From: Diphasiastrum complanatum
Lineage: Eukaryota > Streptophyta > Lycopodiopsida > Lycopodiales > Lycopodiaceae
DNA length: 64,000 nt
Reading direction: 5' to 3'
Assembly: GCA_029204225.1 (NCBI GenBank)
Contig: CM055110.1
Coordinates: 14,812,290-14,876,289 of the forward strand
In this document: piece after piece, positions 13,346 through 24,890 of the stretch
Layout of the letters: every line of letters starts with the position of its first letter
How positions within the stretch are numbered: position 1 is the stretch's first letter
Program-made: the position numbers and the translations under genes
The notes under the pieces: generated by a model
Told to the model about the DNA's origin: nothing
Seen by the model: the letters and a program-made list of their open reading frames with translations, nothing else
Databases searched by the model: none

Positions 13346-13795
13346 ATATAATACTATGAGGGCCCCACCCCTCACAATCATAACTGTCATAACTGACTTA
13401 CGGGTCTTAGTAGGGCCTCTGACCCCGGGATCAAAGATTTGTGGGCATGACATTAATCCCCCCTTATTCAAGTTTTGTCCTCAAAACTTGAAGGCAAAAA
13501 AGTCCATCATAAGGCTCTCACCTTGCACCCAAAAATCAACTCAAACCATATACCCACGTAACCATATGATTACCTTTCATTTAGTTCATGAATCAAATCT
13601 CTTTTCGGGTTCAAATATATTTAGATAGCTACTTGATGATTATTCTTAACACCTCATTGTGACACCTCAGCAGCCTAAATGGGCTATGTCAACCACTCCC
13701 CCTATGAGTCACAGATAGCACCATGCAAATCCACTATCAATAACTTTAGGCCTCCCTTTGGGGAGAGCTTGGATTAGTAGATGATAGCTACATGA

Positions 13796-14725
13796 TGTTG
13801 GAGTGCCATTGGAGTGCGCTCTCACTCTTTCCACTATTGAGATATGGCAAGTATTTCATAACTTGGGGCTAGATTTGACAAAATTTCCAACAAACACGTG
13901 TAGGAAATGATCCTCAAATGTGAATGATCTTATTAACCTTTATGATTAGCACACAAACTGATTCTAGATTGAATAGCAAGATCTAGTACAGAATTTAATG
14001 GCTTAATCACAATCTAGCATGCTAAGAATCAAAGAATGATAGCTTTGATTACAAGAGAGAAAAAGTACAAGAATTTAGTGTATGAGCATAAGCCTCAACA
14101 CGAGTTAGAGAGAGAAAGAGAGAGCAATATTCAAGCATAAGATAGTGTAGATCCAAAATGGCATGGAATAGCTTCAAAGCTTGGTTCTTCATCAAAGATT
14201 ATGAGAATGTCTACACATATTTATGGAGTTTGAGGTAGCTCGAGGTAGAACCACATCCATCTACCTTCCATCCACATCTAAAAGTGAAAACTAGAGTATT
14301 AGTGACATTTCTCACTTCTCATGCATATATTTCTACCTACTTCTACCAAGTGTCATTTTTCTAACTAGAATTGTACAAATCATCATGCATGTGTCCATTT
14401 CACTTTGTGCATGCCTTGCATGTCACTATGGATCACTTACAACAATTGCATGTGATATGCCACGAGTTTCTACAAGCATATTAATGACATTTCTAAGTCT
14501 ACAATCTATATGCAAGTTGTATACTACCAACTAGACTTGAGAAACCCATATAGATCGAGTTCCTTCTAGGCCAAATTTGGCATTTACATTATGAAACAAC
14601 ATACTTGCATAGTAAAAGTCAAGATAGATGATTTTTCATTTTTAACAAGATCCAATTGATCTAGGTTTAGTTGAGTTGAATTGATCTGCCATCTATTCCT
14701 TCTAGTTCTCTTGGTTTCGGCATCA
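13796..14725 (+). mobile_element. LTR of a retrotransposon (5' LTR followed by PBS)
   Basis: Starts TGTTGGAGTGCC and ends GGCATCA, then two bases later comes TGGTATCAGAGC (14,728-14,739). That is the initiator-Met tRNA complement used as primer site by most plant copia and many gypsy elements. The LTR is about 930 bp. No gag or pol frame could be followed to the right, so the element looks truncated soon after the PBS. The start was chosen by the TG terminus and by the inverted partial copy at 13,080. Confidence 0.6.
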
Positions 14726-14727
14726 AG

Positions 14728-14739
14728 TGGTATCAGAGC
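14728..14739 (+). other. retrotransposon primer-binding site (tRNA-iMet)
   Basis: TGGTATCAGAGC directly downstream of an LTR end. This is complementary to the 3' end of plant initiator methionine tRNA. Confidence 0.75.
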
Positions 14740-14845
14740 CTAACTAGGCCAAATCAGCCACTTACCAATAAGTCGCTACCAATTCCACATAAATCCACCA
14801 TCAAGGGTTTTAGGCCTCCAAACCATCAAATATGATATAATACCA

Positions 14846-15497
14846 TGAGAGACATAGGATCATTGGATAGCAATGGCCATCACTGTAGGATCTCAAGTAT
14901 AGTGCATTGAAGAGAGCTTCACAATTGCTGAAGAGCGTTGATTGTTGAAGTATGCATGTATTGCTACTAAATTGTAGAGGAAACAAAGCTGAGTGTGTGT
15001 ATTTTGTTTAATGTTTTTCGTTGCTAAATCTTCTGTAGCTTGTGTGTCTTGTGAGAATCATTGAGGGTGATCATATGGTAGTGAAGTTTGCTAGGGTTTC
15101 GATTTGGAGTGCAGTTGTTTTTTAGATTTTTTTTTTTTGTTTTTGAGTTTTGTGAAATAAATCTAGCTTTTCTGGTGTGCAAACTTGATTATTAGTGTTA
15201 CATTTTTTAGGATTATGGTTCTAGGGACACAAGAGGTAAGAAAATGAGAATATGACAACATAGACAAAAAAAAATTTGCAAATGCTTGTTGGCTGTTTTG
15301 AGAAACTCTATTTAAAAGTGGCAAGCAACTGGCAATCAAATAGACATGTATATATAGTTGGATGCATGTCACTTAGACATATTCATGGAATAGAGCTTAC
15401 ACATGCATCAGAAAATGCTAAAAGTGGAACTTCATATCTCATCAAAGCATTCACATATCAACTCACATAGAGAGGTCAACAACATTGAGAAACACCA
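14846..15497. other. no gene recognised
   Basis: Sequence to the right of the PBS. Short frames only, none with recognisable gag or pol motifs. Confidence 0.4.
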
Positions 15498-15500
15498 CCC

Positions 15501-15539
<39 letters not shown>
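15498..15539. repeat. homopolymer pair: C24 then A18
   Basis: A run of 24 C is followed without a break by 18 A. Long homopolymers like this are either genuine or assembly or sequencing uncertainty. Confidence 0.9.
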
Positions 15540-15542
<3 letters not shown>

Positions 15543-15761
15543 AGTGCTAATATGCAATAATTCACTAATCTAAGTCAGCCATGTATGCATTCAAAAGACA
15601 ACCCCAATAGGGATTTGATCTTAAACAAAAATCGTGACACAAGTATATATATATCATCAAAAAAAACTTGAGATTTGTATATCATCACATTCGATAGAGG
15701 AATCCAGTCAAGTGTGGAGGAAGAGAGAGGTTAGAGGTGGAGCAAGTGTAGCTGAGGGGAT

Positions 15762-15789
15762 ACACACACACACACACACACACACACAA
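15762..15789. repeat. (AC)n microsatellite
   Basis: About 14 AC repeats. Confidence 0.95.
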
Positions 15790-17171
15790 GACTGCGCTTA
15801 GTTCCTCTTGACAAAGCAAGGCTAAAATATTTTGAAACCTTTATTCATATTCCAACAAGGTAAAATATAGCTGAAAAGTAAAATACAATACTATAAAGCA
15901 CCATAAAGCATAACCACTTATGAGGCGTCCAGTTGATACCTGCCACCATTTCACAAAACAAACCCACTCAAGCTAGTTTAGTGAGGAAGACATGTGTCAT
16001 CATAGCTGAACGTCAGTTGTTATTCATGTCCAAAAGAAGTTATACTACCTCACAACTTTAATTAGCATTTTAAATCATAGTCCAGTCTTCCCAAACAAAC
16101 AATGTTTTAGCAATAGGCTCTTGCTGATCAGTTTATGAGCAGTTGGTCCACATTAGTTTATTTAGTATGAGTAGTTTTAACCATTTACGTTTTTCTTAGC
16201 CGAAAGACTTGGTGTGGACACGTGTGCTAGTATTAGAGCAAATCCATGCTATGTTAACCCTAGTGACCCTTATAGAGCAAGATATGTCATGCACTATTGT
16301 CCATACTCCTGAGCATATCCATGCTTTCTAGTTGTATCTCACCAAAAGTCTAAAGTAACACTTATTAGGGTAGGGTTAAGTATTGCCATGATTGTTATAC
16401 ATAAATCACATAACAACTATGGTATAAGACACTGCTTCGGATAGACATGATTAAATATTAGTAAGAGAATTCCAATGTTTTTACTAGGTATTAGGACAAA
16501 GTCGTGCCATTCTAATCCTTTCGTAAAAACTATGAATCTTACGCATATCCATGTTGTCTAAGACCATTTTATTGGAGTCCTTACTGTTTGGTTTTTGACA
16601 AGGATCTTATTTTAAGACTAGTTCATTCGATTTGCATGAAAGATCAGATGTGGTCTTATGTCATTTCTTTTTCTAGAAAAAAGGATTTGTGTTGAAGAGT
16701 AATATATATTTAAGATGTAAGGAACTGAACATATCGTGCTTGTTTATGCTGCGTAGGGTCTGCATATACTAAGAAATCGTACCTGAACGGTTGTAGACGT
16801 GGCTTCTTGAGAGGCTACCATTGTTTTTTATACGAATGGATTCTTTCTCTTTGGATCATAAAAAACCAGAAAATAAACTTGCGAGCTCATAGTTGCGTTA
16901 AAGAGTTAAGGAAAAACGTCTATAAGATGTATATGGAGTGTGCTAAGTTACTTGCTTTATAAAGATTCAGTTGGTGCCATACCTTTTTTTTGAGATAGAT
17001 AGAGCTTGGTTCGGATGTGAACCAAACCGTAGATAAAAGAGGCCGGAGGGATTAGACGATGCTACATTATAAGACAATGATAGTTTAGTATCGTGAGACA
17101 AAAAGTATGAAAAAACGATTGAGAGTATCATTTCATTTTAAGATCAGAGATTATTAGTTGTGAGCCATAAC
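15790..17171. other. intergenic sequence with scattered short inverted repeats, no gene
   Basis: No coding frame recognised. Several short inverted repeats occur: TTGGTTC pairs with GAACCAA around 17,010-17,030, and TAAGAC with GTCTTA near 16,613-16,656. The motif atatccatg recurs near 16,316 and 16,545. These may be an outer, more decayed part of the array at 17,172. Confidence 0.4.
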
Positions 17172-17715
17172 GTATCCTTCCATCCATCATTGGATAGAAG
17201 AGGGTAGTTACATAGAAAGTATAAAAAATGATTACTTTGGTTTGTTGTCCATCGCTGGGGGACAATAAGCCAGTGAATCTTATAAACTATCAGAGCAAAG
17301 AGAGTAGATGATCCTATTGTCCATCGCAGGACAGTAGGATGTTATATGTCAAGTAAGAGAAGTATAAGAAGGTTAATAGAGTTTGTTGTCCATCGCTGTG
17401 GACAACACACCAAACCAACCTTATCGATCATTCTTTATCATTATGAAAGAGATCCATCTGTCTATCGTTGGACAATGGCTATGTTTTGTGTTGTAAAGAA
17501 GCCAACTAGCAGTGTTTGAAAGGGCCACTCCATCGTAAGCTTGAAAAAAGCTATCATAAAGTTGAAAAGGTAGCAAGCAGATCATCGCTGCTGCCTGACA
17601 TTGTGGAACCACATGAAGGGGTGTGTAAAGTGAATGATTGTCCATCGCTGCTTAGTGAGAAAGGATGGACGTGTTTCTACATTCTGAAATGCGCTAGATA
17701 TGTCCATCGCTGGAC
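17172..17715. repeat. array of short hairpins with conserved ATCGC loop
   Basis: At least seven short stem-loops, about 60-71 bp apart, share a core CCATCGCTG or close variant. Centres are near 17,185, 17,254, 17,325, 17,395, 17,466, 17,585, 17,645 and 17,708. Stems differ but still pair. At 17,311-17,340 the arms are ATCCTATTGTCC and GGACAGTAGGAT (12 bp, one G-T pair) round ATCGCA. At 17,384-17,407 they are TGTTGTCCA and TGGACAACA (perfect 9 bp) round TCGCTG. At 17,702-17,715 they are GTCCA and TGGAC round TCGC. Loop conserved and stems varied with pairing kept is the striking feature. An open frame of 126 codons over 17,516-17,896 crosses the array, starts at TTG and matches nothing I know. 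Identity unknown; a subterminal array of a CACTA-type DNA transposon is one explanation. Confidence 0.6.
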
Positions 17716-17919
17716 TTCCATACTTCAAATCATAAAAGAACGACAGTTTTCTTGCAGAATGGAGGATCTGGACAAAAATTGGACTTTTCTGCGGTACAAG
17801 AATTTGTGGATAGGTCCAGAAATCATGGACGGCCAGATAAATCTAACTGCAGTACTCGCGAAGTCTGACGGGGGGTGCTTTATGTCAAAATACTGATTTT
17901 TTTTTATATTTCTGAAAAA

Positions 17920-18290
17920 AGATAGAATTCGCAGAGGGTACAAAGAATTTGTTCTCACTATGGACGATTTCATGGTATGATTGGCGAATTCTGATACTAA
18001 GGGTTTGCTGGCAGATGAAAAAAATAGTGAAAAATGTGATTTTCTGACAAAAACCAGGCAAAATATGTGAGATAGAATTCGTGGAGCTGCTGGAGGACTG
18101 ATCTTTGATAGACCTAGCCTCAGTGAATCCGGTGAATTCTAAGACCCAGGTTTGGTTGGAAAACAGTGGATTTTGACGATATATCAGGGTGTTTTCATAG
18201 AATTTGAACAGTGTCAGAATTCGTGGAGGTGAAAAAATGGAAGATCAATGTCTATTATGGCTACAGACAGACCGACGAATTCTGATATAC
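17920..18290. repeat. array of GAATTC-centred palindromic motifs
   Basis: Contiguous with the hairpin array. The motif AGAATTCG, its complement CGAATTCT, or a one-base variant occurs at about 17,925, 17,985, 18,070, 18,140, 18,218 and 18,275. It is followed alternately by tggagg/cagagg-type or tgatac-type sequence (cgaattctgatac at 17,985 and 18,275; agaattcgtggag at 18,070 and 18,218). The alternation suggests inverted units paired in a higher-order repeat. Confidence 0.5.
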
Positions 18291-18518
18291 CTGGTTGGAT
18301 GAAAAAAATGTCACTTTCAAAGAAAATGCCCAAGTTGACACTTTTGTTGCTTCATCCCAGCTTGATAGGTTACTTCGCAGCTCATTGAGGACCTGGAGAG
18401 AAGGCTCGTGCTATGGTTTGAAGGTTAAAAAGCAAGCAAGCATACACACCAACACGGAAGCGAAAAAACTAAAGGAAAAAAAGCTAGGTAAAAAAATCTT
18501 AAAAAGCGGGAACATCAA

Positions 18519-19346
18519 TGTTGGAAGTATTTCTAGTTTATGCGATGGCTAGATCTACTCACGGGTGTAGTATAATATAGAGAGGATTGTCCACCTTTTA
18601 AGAATCTACCAAAGCTTTCAAAATGGAAATAAACAAACAAACCAAGGCTTTCCTAGCTGGTGCTCGATACGGAAATATAACTAGCTTGGCTAAGGCTTCC
18701 CAACTAACCAAGATTAACAAAATAATAAGACCTTGCTAAGGCGGTACCCAACTAGCAAGAAGATTAAACTACTTCTAATTTAACACCCTAAAGGGAGATA
18801 GGAATAATAGATTGTGGCTAACTAAGCAAATAGCGAATAAGAACATGCCACAATATAGAAATCGATGAAAAGGAGACAAGAGGAGGCCCAAGCACCTTCC
18901 CTCAAGCTATGGACCTTTCCAAAGGGAACACAAGTGAAATAGCAAGATAATCTCAAGAGAGAGCAATTAGCACAATCTCAAAAGTGTTATTTACATGTCA
19001 AATACCTCTCCTTTTATGGCAAGGAGGGTCTTCCATAAGTATCCACTAACTTATGAGACTAACTTATTTCTAGCCATTCTAGAACTTCTAACTTAGGATT
19101 TAGAACTTCAAAGTTTCTAACTTAGGAAAACTTAAGACAAATATTTCTAATCTTAAGTTTCCTAAGTCTAAGTTCTAAATCTAAGTTTAAGCTATTTTAT
19201 TATTATTTTAAGCTTCTCCTCATGGACTTACAAGACACATGCCATGGTGGAAGTTTTTTGATAGATACTCATATGGCTTACAAAACATGCCACGAACTTT
19301 TATTTATTTCTTTTTATTTTTCTCTGTGTTAGCACAGTTGCTAACA
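18519..19346 (-). mobile_element. lone LTR of the 44,836 LTR family
   Basis: Forward it starts TGTTGGAAGTATTTC and ends GTGTTAGCACAGTTGCTAACA. Its reverse complement matches the LTR at 45,971-46,757 along its length, including ACTACACCCGT and GATCTAGCCATCGCGT near its end. Length 828 bp. The five bases on each side (ATCAA, ACAAC) are not a clear target-site duplication. It may therefore be one end of a larger rearranged element rather than a clean solo LTR. Confidence 0.8.
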
Positions 19347-22300
19347 ACAACGTAACACCGTCCAAATAATTAAAAAACCTAAAATTCTTGATTAATTCAA
19401 ATTGTGAATGAAATTGTGAACAAATACATTTTTTAACATGCAATAATAGAAAAACTAAAATTCTTCAAATAAATTAAAACAAGTACCAAAATTCAAAACT
19501 CATAAAAATCTACATAAATTTAAAATTTTAACACTAAACAATCAACACAATTGTAAATAATGGGATACCTAATTAATATTAATTGAATCAAACATAAAGT
19601 TGTAAAATGAATTTGTCTTTTGTTAGTCTTATTCTTATCAATTTAGAAATTATCTTTCAGTTTGATTGTATTTAACACAATCATTAGAGGAAGAAGTAAA
19701 AGAATATGTTCATCACCTATATATAATGGGCAATGATAAAACATTTAATATTTAATTCATCAGAATTTATAGCATAATTGTATCTATATTAGATATATTT
19801 TTTCAATTGAAATACATTTGTCTTGATTTCAAACATATCTTTTTTAGATTTATTATATCAATTATTAAAATATAAACAAACCGAAATTCTAATCAGTATC
19901 AAAATTATCAATAAAAAACACAGGGTGATAGAAATGCATAATTGTTTTACTAGTTATATATAATTTTATAAAACCAAAAGATTAAAACAGAATTGACAAA
20001 ATAAATAAATTTCATCATACAAGAAACACACTCAAGATACACACAATTCACATTTTAAACATCTCATAGTAATTCTCAATTGATATTTGTACTCAAAATA
20101 AAGTTTATACATCCAAAATCTCGTCATCATTATGAGTTGGTCGAGGCTGACCATCGCCATCATGGTCACCATCACCAACATCAATATCTTCATCCTAGAG
20201 ATTAGCAAAATCTCCAGGCTCGTCTTTAAGAGGAGGTTGTGGCTCTGGAAGCCACCTGAACTTTCTAGCTGTCGTGGGCGAAAGATGCACCCACTTCATC
20301 ATCAACGTTCGAAAGATCTTCAATGGCAACAACCCTTTGCACAATGAAGGCCGACTGCACAGAATCCTTCTCTACAGCTATACAATTTCTCTCTAATGCT
20401 ATGATTTATCCAAAAAATCAAATTTTTTTACGTAAATTGCCTAGCAATTGAGAAATCAGCTTAACTAGCTTTTACAGAAACTATATTCATGCATGAAATT
20501 TTTTCTGATCAAACTATTGTAACACACAGTACCATGTACACAGACATGCAATTGATTCAATAAAGTATTTTCAACACTAGGAATGCACACTACTACTTTT
20601 CATACTGACATGCAATTAGAAAGTAAGCATAGGCTCAGTTCGAGTGATCGGTGCCTAAGCCTCCCACCACAAAATTGGGTGCATGAGGGCTCACATAACA
20701 AGAAATACTACCTATATTTTAGCTTGTATATAGTTTAGAGGTTTCAGATCCACTATCAAGAGTTATTCATGCTCAAAAAACATTAAAAATACACTAAATA
20801 CTCTACCTTTGTTCTTCCTAGAGTCATGGTGCGTTGACCTTGCTCCATACTTCGACCATTTGCCTCTCTTACATTGAGCATTTCACATAATAGAAGCGAG
20901 AGATGGATGCTAGGGAAGCCAACGACCTATCTAGGCTCAATGGATAAAAGTTACTCTAGGGATAACATGTTGATCTTCCCCATGTTGGATGTTTTCTCTG
21001 GATGTTTAATTTGGTGGTAAGTATAGCTTGTTGTCCATGTTTTCTACATTTGCAGCCACTAGCAACCTACTGCCAAATTTTTGAGCATTTCTCAGATTTG
21101 TGAGACCTTCTACCACAACTATTGAACATATTTGCAAAATATTCTATTGCAAAAACGACCTATTGTATGCTACTATAGCATTTTCCAGGCTACTAGTCAC
21201 CTGCATCCCAAGAAAAGTGAGCACATTCTGGTGTATAGTATCTAATGAGTTTCCATTAATTTTCTCAATTACATGACCTATAACAGTTGCATTGATAGGT
21301 TACTAACAGTACTTTTTGAATCCCAATAGACGCGATACTTTGACTACCTTCAGGCTTCTACAGATTGTGAACCAAGGCTAGATGCTTGGCATTTAAGTGA
21401 ACGCTTGATGTTATTACCACATTGTATGCATTTTACTCCAATGGAAGAGCTTTGTATTACATTTGCTAACCAGCACTAAATCACAACACTACCCACTGTT
21501 GCTTATCATATCCACGTTTAAGTCACCTGCATTTGTCGTACACTAAATACTACATGGTTGGACTGACAGTGTGCTTTCCAAAACACATTATTTTAGGGTT
21601 TGTATACTGATTATTACCTTTGCTCGACCCTTTTGGTATGGTACAACAATCTGTGAGCCAACATTATGAGTTAGACGTTCTATGTTCTATTGTAAACGTG
21701 TTGCGTCTGATATCTATACCACAACACCTTTTCTGATAAGAAATGATCATTTTCAAATGTTGAACTCTTTATAGAGATACAATTCTCCTACACCCTACTA
21801 CTGCTCTATGTGAGCTGCAAACTAGGATTGTAAGAATAGTCACCTGGATTGTTGTTCACCAAATACCTACGTTTATCGCTTCTTTGTACAACATAACATT
21901 TGCAAAACATGGACTATCAAAGTGGCAAACACTTCTAAGGTATGCAACTAATAATGGCACGCTTTTCAGTTAATTTGTAGCCAACGGCACAAGGTTTGTA
22001 ATTATGACCTTTGTACACTACATTATGGAAGAAACAACCAAAAAATTGAAGACTGCCACATCTTGTAATATGGTGAAGGCTCAAGATGAGATATTGACTC
22101 AAGTTGAATATTTGAATGCTTCTTTCTTTGATTTTGATTAGATATAGTCGACTTGCTTATGGCACAGTGATTTTCTTAAACAAGGAAAAAAAACTGGTAG
22201 GTCAACCATTGTTGACCAATCAACCTTTTTCCTCATTGTGTTTTACAGGTTGATAGGTCAACCATCGACCTATATCAACCATTGTAGATCTATCAACCTT

Positions 22301-23434
22301 TTTCCTAGTTGTGTTTTACATGGTATGGCACAACATAAGTGCTCTTTAGAAGTCGTAAAGTGCAAGGGCATTGAGCTAGAGACATTCTCATGGGTTTCAA
22401 TATTGTACTATATTAATTAGAATAGCTTTATCATGTCATTAGATGCTTAAATAATACACCTTAGAATCTTATAATACAATCAAGATTAAAACGTGAAGTA
22501 TCATAGATATATGATAGATTTTCACATTAGATTAGTCTCATAGTTTACTGATTTCAACAATCTCAATAACATACATACACAACTACTCTTTTGTCACAAT
22601 GTTACCTTTTTACTCCAAAAGTCTACCTCAAATATTGTTGAAGAAAAATATATAGAGAAGGATTGTGATGAATGAAAACTAGACAGACAAAATTGGCCAC
22701 TACATGTTGCAAATCATAGAAAATGTATATAGATTAGATGCATGCATAATTAGGCCCCAAAGCTTTTTGGGAGGATTCATCATGTGTAATACTTGATGGC
22801 AAAAAGAACATTTCGCAAAGTTGAGTTCACATTTATGTAGACTAGAGGTAACAAGCCCATAGTTTATGTCTGTATAGCTTCATCATAAGTCCTACTACTG
22901 CATGTTAGCAAATGGTTGCACCCTATATTTCCATAACATGTAGAACTTTGCCACTATTTTATTTGTTAAAACTCATATTAGGCTATAGGTCTTATACTTT
23001 CGATATGTATGGATTAAAGATATTTTCACAAAGATTACCACAATCAATCTTAAACTTCAAAGGACTTGGATCAAGAATGCACAATCAAGGCATGAAAAGT
23101 CTAGACTCCATTGACAAGCACTTTGTTGTTTGAATAAGTTGCATAGATTGCTATATGTAATTATGCATGTTGACTCTATTTAAACTAGTTCTTGAGCAAG
23201 TCCTCTGACAAGGAACTAATACCATGAACATTTTTCTCGTCAAACCACAAAGTTGATTACAAACTATTCTTATTCAAAATGTAGGCAACTGTCTGAAAAC
23301 TCTTCAATCTCACAAACAAACTGTCTCTTTTTCACACTTGTATTGGCATGTCCCCTCTTGCAATCATTAGTTTGATAGATTGATTGAACATAAGCCTAAA
23401 AGTACCATTTTCAACTTATATGGGCTAATGTTAC
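19347..23434. other. intergenic, AT-rich; no firm gene
   Basis: No recognised gene. At about 20,110-20,345 (minus) a frame rich in Asp/Glu (GDGDHDGDGQPRPTHNDDE) resembles the acidic tail that ends many plant hAT-type transposases, but this is weak. At 22,189-22,330 a ~70-bp unit (core atcaacctttttcct) is tandemly doubled. The rest is low-complexity A/T-rich DNA. Confidence 0.4.
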
Positions 23435-24375
23435 TCACAAATACTTCTTTGGACATTGGAAACATTTGGCAAATAGACCAAATGAATGCACTTGCCCTAC
23501 AAAGTGTTTTATACTCGCCCACCCTTCAAATCCTACCCCTACAATCACCATCAAAACCACAACACATGCATTAATAGCAAACGTTACTCTCCAACTCCTG
23601 AAAATCCAAACAGGGGGCTGTTCAACAGCACTCTGCATCCAGTTAATACAAAACATTCTTTAGTTAAAACCCATGACTAATTTGAATCAAACTTACCATA
23701 CAACAACATAATAAAATTTAAATAGGATGTCTAGTAGTCAAATGCACTGTCATCAATTATCTATATAGACCTATGCACTCTTAAGACAATTTCTTGATGA
23801 TTTCTACAATGGCATTTTGAAAGCATATCAAAACTTGGCATCTTCAAATATCCACTAGAACAACATGAAATTTAAAACAAAAGAGGAGGTTTGACTAACA
23901 TGTAGAGCATGATTACCATTAGGTTTTGTATCTTCATTGCTGGAAATTCACTTACGTATCAAATTAAACTCATGCAATCAGGCTTGGCAAAATATCACTT
24001 CATGTATGTCTAAATCAACCACCTCCTCATCCAACGATGCACAATCATCCATGCATAATTATGAGATATTTCAGGACTCATTAATCGTTGTTGAAAGTGA
24101 GGGTACCTGCACCCCCAGTCCCATGAAGAATAATCTCTTGGGCGATCTCAGTTCCCATAACGACTAAGCTATTCCGTTAGTGAGCTTTTGAATTTCAGAA
24201 TCAACCGACTTAGTCGCTGCTGCTGCTGCTATGCTACTTCGTTCAGTTGGAGTTCAGCCCACTCACGAGTACGTGATCTTTGTCGTTCCAAAGTATCCTA
24301 ATCAGTGAGGCCCACAGCACCGTCTCGAGTCTTCCTCCAGTCTCCCTCCACAGTGTAGTACTCATTGTACTATAC
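23435..24375 (-). pseudogene. internally deleted AUX/LAX copy (5' flank + last intron tail + last exon)
   Basis: Two parts of the complete AUX/LAX gene at 35,576-53,894 are found here side by side in inverse orientation. Part 1: 24,375 down to about 24,005 matches 34,895-35,275, the region upstream of its start codon (shared blocks include GGCCTCACTGATTAGG-type and TGAAATAT-type sequence). Part 2: about 23,945 down to 23,435 matches 53,440-53,894, i.e. the tail of intron 7 (shared: GGATATTTGAAGATGCCA), the CAG acceptor and the last exon. The last exon (23,632-23,435) is open for 65 codons: it begins SAVEQPPVWIFRSWRV, contains GVGFEGWASIKHFVGQ, and ends FAKCFQCPKKYL. The complete gene ends CFQCN instead. 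All exons between are absent, so no transporter can be made. Why the exon frame is undamaged is unclear: recent loss, or chance. Confidence 0.85.
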
Positions 24376-24386
24376 CTGACAATGGA

Positions 24387-24389
<3 letters not shown>

Positions 24390-24423
<34 letters not shown>

Positions 24424-24439
24424 AGGGGGGGGGGGGGGG
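24390..24439. repeat. (GA)n followed by G-run
   Basis: GA tract 24,390-24,420, then a G-rich run to 24,439 broken by one A. On the minus strand this lies where the AUX/LAX copy would have its upstream CT-rich region; the complete gene has a short CT tract at the matching place (about 34,830). Confidence 0.95.
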
Positions 24440-24550
24440 TTTTGACGAGATGTCTATGGTAGATGAATGGACAATTTCACGGACAAAATGGGAATTGCTC
24501 AATTATCAAGATTTCAACGTGTTGTCAATCATCTCTCAATCAATCAATCA

Positions 24551-24890
<340 letters not shown>

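Noticed and set aside
14895-15480. Continuation of an LTR element's gag after the PBS
   Set aside because: No frame with gag motifs could be followed; the short frames present show no known signature.
17241-17715. CRISPR-like array
   Set aside because: Repeated cores are too short and too variable, spacers are not uniform, and the sequence is plant nuclear DNA.
18519-19346. Clean solo LTR with target-site duplication
   Set aside because: The flanking five bases do not match, so solo-LTR formation by simple recombination cannot be claimed.
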